NCBI GenBank assembly: GCA_029204225.1
Contig: CM055094.1
Span: 29,188,107 to 29,252,106, forward strand
DNA: 64,000 nt
From: Diphasiastrum complanatum
Lineage: Eukaryota > Streptophyta > Lycopodiopsida > Lycopodiales > Lycopodiaceae
Direction of reading: 5' to 3'
Shown: positions 54,663 through 64,000 of the stretch, in pieces
Numbering within the stretch: position 1 is the stretch's first letter
How the letters are laid out: every line of letters begins with the position of its first letter
Program-made: the position numbers and the translations under genes
Notes under the pieces: generated by a model
What the model saw: only the letters and a program-made list of their open reading frames with translations
What the model was told of the DNA's origin: nothing
Databases searched by the model: none

Positions 54663-55761
54663 TGTTGGATTTATTCCCTCTAGCTGTCCTAAATCCCATT
54701 TTTAATCTGCCTCCATTCATGTTGCTGCATATTTACTAATGTTGTCACGCAGTCTGCATATTTACATACAAAAAGATGAAGAAAAGACGAAAGAATCGTG
54801 ACACTGTGTTTCTACACAGTTTAAGGTGATAGGCGAAAAGGGGACACTATCTTACTGAATGTCAAAAGTGCCCTAAAAGCTAAGGCACCCTGTAAATCTT
54901 ATTCTAAGGCCATTCATAAGAGTGACACACTTTTTGCATCACCACCAATGTTCACTTCAGCACTGGCTGACGTCGCACCCTTTTCACGCTCATCCCATGC
55001 AGTTGCGCTAACAGATTCGACAACGATTGCAGCCACCCATGATCTCCTACAGACAACACATCCACCATGTACTTTCACATCTGCACACCTATAATATTAT
55101 GTAACATATATATACTGGACACCATTTGTGTAAAAGATAATGATGAAGAGAGAAGAAGTAGATGACATAAACGAAGTAGATGCCCTGAGCATTCATTCTT
55201 CATTTTGTCAGAATTAAGGTTTAATTCCTTTTTACAGATTGAAATAAGCTTTGTAGGGCACGCGGTTTTGTCCGCTACTGTATTGTGCTCTACCGCATTA
55301 TTGACATGTATACATGATATACTTAATCTGATACAGTTCATTGTTCAACGTTCAGATATATGTCAATATTGCTATGCTTAATCTTTGTAGTTGTTCTTAC
55401 TGGTAATAGATGATTAACATTTAGTTTTGTCTTTCGTGAATCATTCACGACTAATTATCAGTCGAGCAGTCTAGCTATTCGCAAATCATTTGCGACATAT
55501 AATTTGTCTTGCTATTTGCGACAAATTATTCTTCTGACGTTTCATCTATTGATGTTTGGCTACGTAATCTAGAATGACCGTGATTTCTATCACTAAAGTT
55601 CTGTCATTCTGATAGGCGTAGTCATGCTTATGGAGAGAGTCATATAGTTCATTCCACTACGCACGAACATTTTCTGTTCGAGTTTGTTTCTCGTTTGTTT
55701 CTTGTTCGAGTTCGTTTCTCGTTCGTGTTCATCATTTATTCTCCCCCTCTCTCTCCCAACA
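54663..55761 (+). repeat. 3' LTR of H
   Basis: 1099 bp, TGTTGGATTTATTCC to CTCTCTCTCCCAACA. It matches the 3' LTR of F with scattered differences. Confidence 0.92.
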
Positions 55762-56880
55762 TAGTCATCATAAGAAAATTGACAAGTGTGATTTTTCTAC
55801 CTCTTGTATCAAATAACCAAAGGTATTCACATGTGTGTAAAAACCTATATAAAGACTATGAAGGAAGCAAAAATCAAGCTAAAAAAGCACCAAAAAAGTA
55901 CCTTTTTGAAGTCAGCATCTTGAAGGCAAACAAGGAGGCAAATTCAAATCAAAAAGTAAAGTTTCAGTATTATTTGTAAAGGATATGGGCAAGGGAAATT
56001 TTTCTCAATGAAAATAGCTTCTTTTCTTGCTTTTCAGATATTGAAAGGTGGATCAACTCTAAAATTAGGCATCTAAGTTTTACTTGACAAACTGTAAAAA
56101 TAAGGTCAACGTTGTCTAATTGAATACTATCCAAATTGATGATGCAATTCAATTTAGAACAACCAATTACATGAAGAGTTTTTGTTTGAAGACATGCATT
56201 CACATATTTGTAGGTAACCCCTTCAAAGGAATCTTCCATAGGGAGACAATTTTCTGATGGTTACATTTCTTTCAATTGCTCATCTATTTGACATCTAGTC
56301 CATTTGTTGTTGAGCTTGATGAATCATTAGGGGTGGCACCTTAACCTTGGGTTTCCACACAAGGTGAGCAAGAGTTATGGCCTAAATGTAGGTCTCAATT
56401 TCATAGACTATTGTAGGTTATTTGCATAGACTATAATAGGTAACTAATAGGTAAGTTACAAAGTACAACTAGAGTAGGGTTAGTTAGAATGGCCTTTCAT
56501 TGTCCTAACTACAATGGGACCCTAGGCATGAGTAGTATATGTCTAATAAAGCTTATATCATGGTTAGTTCACATTGAGCATTGACACCATTTGATTAAGG
56601 TATATTGTAAAGTTCTACATAGATTCTTTTGGGAAATTCAACATGCTCAAGATGACAACCAAGTATCACTTACATGTGAAATTAGAGAAGGATTATGCGA
56701 CAACCAAAGCTGCATGGGGTGTTAAATTAAATCCATATGAGATGCATTGTCGGAGATTAGAAGGCAAAAAACATATTGACCTATGGGTAAGAGGTGATTA
56801 TACCCCCTTAATCCTTTGGTAGATGCTCCTCCTAAATTTTTTGACAAACATAGTTTGTTAAGGTTCGTTGGGGATGGTGG
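55762..56880. other. No gene recognised
   Basis: Short frames on both strands without motif. AT-rich. Confidence 0.55.
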
Positions 56881-57420
56881 TAATGGACTCCTTGGCTATT
56901 GTCAAGCAATAGATTCACATCAGCGAAGCCAGAGGATATAGATGAGCCCAATGATGTCGTGCTTCGTATCCATGGCCTTGCTCCAATCATCATTGATGGG
57001 CAAGAGTATGTGTTCATGCATGATTTACAACATATTCTTGGATTGCGAGAAGATGAGATGTTGGCAGCATTAGTAAAGTTGCAGAATGGCAGTTCCACAT
57101 TCGACCACACCCAGCCCGCCGCCGACACGTATGAGTAGCTGATCGGCCATGACACGGACACCACCGAGCAAGCACTCGCAAGATTACTTTGCCAATTAAA
57201 GATGCTTCAACCACCACCAATTCAAATGAGGCCATTCGAAATACTCAATGGTAAAAACACCGATGTGGAGTACAAAGGCAAAGGAATTCAGCTTGCGCAA
57301 ACCGAAGACATTGATGAAGGGACCGAGGCAAGTTTGACCCAACAATTCAACTTGTGTGTTTTTGTTATGTTTGATTGTCTTCATTATACTCATTTTGCAA
57401 TAATTTGAGCCAAATGCAGA
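56881..57420 (+). pseudogene. Unidentified frame with one internal stop
   Basis: The frame reads SAKPEDIDEPNDVVLRIHGL then APIIIDGQEYVFMHDLQHIL and AALVKLQNGSSTFDHTQPAA. A TAG at 57136 is followed in the same frame by HDTDTTEQALARLLCQLK and MRPFEILNGKNTDVEYKGKG. The conserved-looking frame across the stop suggests decayed coding DNA, perhaps gag-like. No family recognised. Confidence 0.35.
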
Positions 57421-57499
57421 ACGCAATGGAGATTGATTACTTTGTTATGCGAAGGGACAGCGTTTGAGAAAAAACTGAAGTAGGAACTCTAGATAAGTC

Positions 57500-58480
57500 T
57501 CTGGCCCACTACCTTGGGAGCTTGCCCAACAGCTTTATAATTTGATTTAGCAACAAGTACAGTCCAAATGGACCAATGGAGCTTCTTAAATGCCAAGCGC
57601 TCTTCCAGCACATTGGAGAGGTAGAGTTGTCCCCATCAGTGCCAAAGGCTTACTGTCTCCTCCAAGAAGCCATTTTGAATGATTTTTGCCCTGGATTCGA
57701 GACCCAACTCATTATCTTGGGTTTAATTGCCCCTTATGAGAATGAGAGTGATGCTCCAAAATTAGCATTAGATATGCCAAGACCAATAATGTCATCAGCA
57801 AAGCGATCAAAGAATCTGAAGTCTTCTCTGAAGGAAATGGATCGCATGTGAATAAAGACATTGTTGTTTTTTTTCTTGTCGACTCTCCTAGTGGTGGAGG
57901 TGGTGGAGATGGAGTGGAGGTGATGTTGGCAGTGGGGCTGTGGTGATGGCAGTGGCGGCGGAGCAGCAAGATTCTTTCTCTTTGGTCCAGAGCCTGCCTT
58001 GCGGGGATTTTTTCTCTTTCACTCGTGTGCTCTGCTTCCAGACCATCTATGTATTGCCTTCTGCTTCATCCTTATTGTTTGTGAAATTAGGGTGCCCTCA
58101 TCAGAACCGCCCACCAGCAATGACAACATCGAACCCATCACCGACCCCTGACTTGGAGGTGACACGATGGGTATGTCGTCACCTGATATGTTCAAGTCCG
58201 TCTTGTTCATGGCCGTTGTTAGTGGAAATGGGTCAAAGAATGAATCATTCAAAATTGGCAATGCACCCAATGTTGCAAGCTCTTGGTCCAGGAAAAGGCA
58301 TTGTTTCTTCCCACTTAGTTGGCGTCGGGGAAGGACTTCTTTATTGTTGTGGTTGTGGAAATTAGGGGCTTACAATTTGTCCATTACGAGTGAAGACAAA
58401 ACTTGCTGGCAAAAGTCAATCCAAGCATATGCCAAAGATCTTCTAGGCTGCACTCCCTATTGATATGAACTTCTCGTATT
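57500..58480 (+). other. Unidentified, mixed short frames
   Basis: A plus-strand frame (57576-57851) reads MELLKCQALFQHIGEVELSP and PGFETQLIILGLIAPYENES, which looks protein-like but unfamiliar. A purine-rich GGTGGTGGAGATGGAGTGG tract lies at 57890-57960. Overlapping frames on the other strand are probably shadows. Confidence 0.3.
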
Positions 58481-58788
58481 TCATCATGGGGCAAATGTAT
58501 GGATATTTCCACTTCTTGCTGATTCATCTCAATGTCCAACACATCCCATTGGCCATGAGCAAACTTATATCACCTATAGATGAAACTTAAGGAGCATGTT
58601 TGACATAAAATATGATACCTTATGGTCATTGTTTGACAAGAGAGCTTACACCTTATTAAATCTCCTTTGTGCTCCATTTCCTTTGAATCCCATGCTTTTC
58701 AAGCCCACATGGTGTTTGTTTTCCTAGAGGGGACCGCCTTAAATATGACAACAAATATGGTGATCTGCACATAGATACTACTGTAGAC

Positions 58789-59515
58789 TCATTTGGATCC
58801 GAATGTTGGCTTCATATTACAAACAATCTCTTTGAGAAGTTGCCTCTTAGTTAATTCAATAGTCAATTGGTCAGCATATGGCCACTCATGAGAATCGATC
58901 ATAGGCTCGGAAATTGGTGCTAGTTTGCCCTGGTCGAAGTTTGTTTTTGGAACTTCGTACATGTGACCATAAAAGAAAATGCCCATTTTGATCAGGACAG
59001 AGGATGTCAACCCACCATATATCAATTCTCCATATTTGGCGTGTATGGTGGAGAATTTTCCAGTGAAGGACTTCACGTTTTGCCAGTCGAAGCTATTTGA
59101 AGGAAATACATCTGCAGCAGTCATTAATGCAACATTATTATCCATTACAATGAGATAACAATTATTCAAACATAATAGTTAACACAAGAATAAAAGAGGT
59201 GGGACCTACAATATGACTGTATGGTTCTATCAGCAATAGCCACATCCAATAAAATATCTCAACGCATGTATACGTATTGCACTTTTGCAAGATATTCGCC
59301 GTTTTGGTCAATCTTGAAATCGTGGATCCTTCCTTTCCAATGGTAGTCTTGGTTGTTTCACTTACAACCTTGTGAGTTCCTTTGCCTGATAGTTGCATGT
59401 AAACCCAATCAAAAGTTGAGAATGTATGAGGCACCCAATGCGCATTGGAATCTTTGATGTATGCAACAATGGTGGCCAGTTGATTCTTGGGCTTCCTTGA
59501 TTGACTAGAGGCCAT
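58789..59515 (-). pseudogene. Unidentified coding-like pair of minus-strand frames
   Basis: From 59515: MASSQSRKPKNQLATIVAYI then TFDWVYMQLSGKGTHKVVSE. After a stop near 59160: SFTGKFSTIHAKYGELIYGG, KMGIFFYGHMYEVPKTNFDQ and SHEWPYADQLTIELTKRQLL. Both start with ATG and have balanced composition. I do not recognise a domain. The neighbouring frame at 56.9-58.4 kb may belong to the same unknown repeat. Confidence 0.38.
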
Positions 59516-59609
59516 AATTTATGATGTAATGATCATGTAAGATATGCAAAATAGTGTGTGAGAGCTTCAGATAAGCTGAACAGAAATGAAAAAAAAAAGA
59601 TATTTGTTG

Positions 59610-59612
<3 letters not shown>

Positions 59613-59664
<52 letters not shown>
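59613..59664. repeat. (GA)n microsatellite
   Basis: About 26 uninterrupted GA units. Confidence 0.97.
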
Positions 59665-59666
<2 letters not shown>

Positions 59667-59699
59667 ACAAGATTTCACATAGTCCCTCTTGACAAGTCA

Positions 59700-61584
<1,885 letters not shown>

Positions 61585-61894
61585 TATGAGAAAAAGTGAA
61601 TAGGGTTGTGTGATTTCCCTCTTTATAGAACCAGAGGACACTTAGGTGTACTAAGTGCAAATTGCTGCTCACCGTTAGATTGATTGTCCATAATGTGCAC
61701 AAATCCTAGCCATTGAAAGATTCACAACTTTCTCACCATTAAAAAAAAAAAAAACTTTTTTCTATTATGTGGGGTCTTTTGTCATAGTAAGGTATTTTTT
61801 TTGTCCCCACTAGTAAATAAGGTTAGTACGTGACATTTGCATTCCACAGAGGCTTGCGAAGCGAATAAAGCGATATATGTATGTAACAGAGCCC

Positions 61895-61994
<100 letters not shown>

Positions 61995-62286
61995 TCACCA
62001 ACCATACCCATAGCTAGCAAAGCCTCTCAGGGGGCAGTTAGCACCCCTGAGATGGAGTGCTAACTGCCCACCAAAAGAAATTTAGCATTTTTTGGTAAAG
62101 TAAACTTGAGTCCAAGGAACAAATTGTGTAGGAATAGGTTGTTTATAATCTCACACAATCTTCCTCTCATGAAGCCATTACTCTGAAAATCAAGAACAAT
62201 GTTTCCGACCTCATCCACAAAGGTATCATGTTCGTTTCAACAATACATGGCAGCAATAATTTGAGCGACAATAACTTTATATGAGT

Positions 62287-63130
62287 TCATAATTGGCCTA
62301 TTGGCAGTTGTATATATTGGAAAAACGAGAACGGAAGTTCCCTTTGCCTGTCAAATTTTTTCATATGAAACTTACCTGATAAAGAATCAAAGGTAGTGGT
62401 GATATTCAAAAAATTGACCGTATTATCCGAAGCGTCTTCATTTTCTATATAGATTGGTAGTAATCCAATTACACTCATTAATGGCATTTGTAAGTTTGTT
62501 ATTCATAATACTTTTTCCATGTAGCCACTTGGTATTTTTCAAAAAGTTTGTTACAGCATTTGCGACAAATCAAGACATGTTCCATAACAGTCTCATGATC
62601 AATATTTTGATAAGTAGGTAAAAAATTTGCCAATTCAAACCATCCACAATAAAGTTCTAAAGCTACCTCATTTATATTAGACTGGCACAATGGGATGTGA
62701 TTAAGTCCTTTGTTCAAGTCATTCTTTAAAGCTTTGCCTCTAATAATTCCAGTATCCATCGAGACAACATGCCCAAAATTTTTGAAAATGAACTCCTTAA
62801 AACATTTATTTAGTAAGCGCAAGTACAAGGTAAATGTTGTCAACATTGAAATGACAAAATACTTGAAAGGGTTTATACCATTCATGCTTTAAATGTGGAA
62901 AGTAAGACCAACCAAACACGATAAGCTCAAAAGTCTCATCAATATGACCAAAAATCTGAAGTAAGTTTTCAGCATATAGTTGTTTAACATCAATCCTCTC
63001 AAAGCATCTGTTATAATCACGTAAATTTAAAAAACAACTTCCCTCTGTCTCTTCTAACCACTAGTCGTTGTCTACCAGTATTGCTGGCCACCAATATCCT
63101 TGTTTCTTCTATGTCCTCCTACACATGGGT
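62287..63130 (-). pseudogene. Unidentified decayed coding sequence, minus strand
   Basis: Read from 63130 down: KKQGYWWPAILVDND, WLEETEGSCFLNLRDYNRCF, AENLLQIFGHIDETFELIVF and GWSYFPHLKHEWYKPFQVFC. Next frame (62885-62499): IYLVLALT-like start, FGHVVSMDTGIIRGKALKND, LNHIPLCQSNINEVALELYC and HETVMEHVLICRKCCNKLFE. Frames succeed one another with few breaks, which argues for a decayed protein of at least 250 residues. I cannot assign it. Confidence 0.42.
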
Positions 63131-63181
63131 CAATCACGGTAAAAGTTCAGCTTTCTGATAGGAAGATCCCCCTTACCACCA

Positions 63182-63990
63182 TTGCTTTGCCCTTCTTTGC
63201 CTTTGTTTGGAAAGTACTTTCTCTTCCTGTTATTGCCACTGTTTGATATGACTGAGCTTGGATTGTTCAGATTGAAGGAACCCATTTTTTTGCTAGTATT
63301 CTGGAAGTATTTGTCTTGCAATATAGAAAAGCTAGGTTTTTTCAAAAGGCATTCAATTTCTCAAACATTTTCAGCATTGCCAAGTTATGCAAGGAGCTTA
63401 GCAGTAGGGTTTATGGAAAGTTCAATGGCAGCATCGATCATGTATTGTCGGATATACAGAAAAACAAGGTGGGACTTGACAACCTCTCTAGCGGGTCTAT
63501 GCAACCAAAGGAAGAAGACATTAATCAATGGCAGCATCAATCATGTATTGTCGGATATGTAGAAAGACAAGGTGGGACTTGACAACCTGTCTAGCAGGTT
63601 TATGCAACCAAAGGAAGAAGACATTAAGCTGATTTTGCAGAGATGCACCAGGAAAGAAAATGAAAAGACTATTCATTATATACCAGATAGAGTGACCAAA
63701 CCATATGATAGAAGAATTGTTTTTGCATTTATCATCGCATCTGCACTTAAAGAAGGGTCTTTTTCAGTTCCAGATTCTAGCTTGATGAAGGTTCATTTTG
63801 TTAAAGCCAATGTCAAAATGGCCTCTAGTTATAGCCCAGGTATGCCTAAAAGGACATCTTGAAGGTTCAAATCTACTCATCTTGATAATGGTATCAACGG
63901 TAATAGGATTATCAAAAGAAGGATTCTTATGCAAAATAGCAAGCTTGCATGCTTGGACTTCTAAATCAGTGAGATGAGCAAGAGCTATCC
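63182..63990 (+). pseudogene. Unidentified decayed coding sequence, plus strand, with 103-bp tandem duplication
   Basis: A frame reads FSNIFSIAKLCKELSSRVYG, KFNGSIDHVLSDIQKNKVGL and DNLSSGSMQPKEEDI. The segment from about 63423 is repeated at about 63526 (shared CAATGGCAGCATC, ATCATGTATTGTCGGATAT and AACCAAAGGAAGAAGACATT). The frame after the second copy continues LILQRCTRKENEKTIHYIPD, RIVFAFIIASALKEGSFSV and SSLMKVHFVKANVKMASSYS, then after a stop more open sequence to the window edge. No family recognised. The gene runs past the right edge. Confidence 0.4.
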
Positions 63991-64000
63991 AGAGCTCAAT

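Larger units (their letters stand above)
51973..55761 (+). mobile_element. Ty1/copia element H, same family as F, RT deleted
   Basis: It starts within gag (KTVLMAKELYDAVTCAEGKH) with no 5' LTR or primer-binding site. Protease, integrase and the integrase-RT linker follow. At about 54466 the frame jumps from SLVKAPIGCNI directly to the RNase H end, so RT and most of RNase H are deleted. A polypurine tract (AAGGGGGGG) leads to a complete 3' LTR (54663-55761). Confidence 0.9.

Noticed and set aside
57940-58463. Plus-strand frames of 98-141 codons as a gene
   Set aside because: Three frames on both strands overlap the same DNA, none shows a motif, and composition follows a GGT/GGA-rich local tract.

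Overview
This window is nuclear DNA from a vascular plant with a large, retrotransposon-rich genome. The evidence is a plant-specific ureide permease gene split by canonical GT-AG introns, at least nine Ty1/copia and Ty3/gypsy relics, a tRNA-derived SINE, and long (GA)n, (CA)n and (TA)n microsatellites. Introns of 7 to 14 kb packed with transposons suggest a gymnosperm, a fern or a large-genome angiosperm. I cannot name the species. Nothing looks bacterial or organellar.

The one gene I can call with confidence is a ureide permease (UPS family) on the minus strand. Six coding exons run from an ATG at 35557 to a TGA at 2588, in this order: 35557-35321, 28321-28183, 17758-17594, 3547-3393, 3250-2876 and 2752-2588. 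Joined, they keep one open frame of about 411 codons, close to the usual size of the family. Two short exon-like pieces near 36.6 and 37.3 kb may be a spliced 5' leader. The last two introns are about 120 to 140 bp. The first three are about 7.0, 10.4 and 14.0 kb, and nearly all of that length is transposon.

Inside those introns, from left to right, lie: a degenerate gypsy integrase piece (5.3-5.55 kb); an LTR element (A, 5.6-13.27 kb) with gag, protease and a chromodomain tail but no recognisable reverse transcriptase, which itself contains an antisense gypsy relic (B, 6.59-9.1 kb); a copia element (C, 13.33-15.40 kb) with a GTATA target duplication and a large internal deletion; a gypsy element (E, about 18.2-24.9 kb) interrupted by a 3' copia half (21.4-22.8 kb); an antisense gypsy gag-protease piece (B2, 25.7-27.8 kb) of the same family as B; and a coding-poor LTR element (D, about 29.5-33.65 kb).

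To the right of the permease, a copia leader and gag-pre-integrase relic (M, up to 48.25 kb) hosts a complete copia element (F, 41537-47566) with GGATC target duplications. The middle 3.6 kb of F is inverted. Next come a 52-bp minisatellite (49.3 kb), a solo copia-type LTR, an antisense copia pol (K, 50.25-51.8 kb) with an 86-bp tRNA-like SINE inserted in its RNase H region, and a copia copy of the F family lacking its RT (H, 51.97-55.76 kb). From 55.8 to 64 kb there are degenerate open frames that I do not recognise, plus three long (GA)n tracts.

I found no new enzymatic system. The most informative signals are structural: transposon expansion of a gene that still reads open, the breakpoint-resolved inversion inside element F, and the SINE with a 15-bp target duplication.
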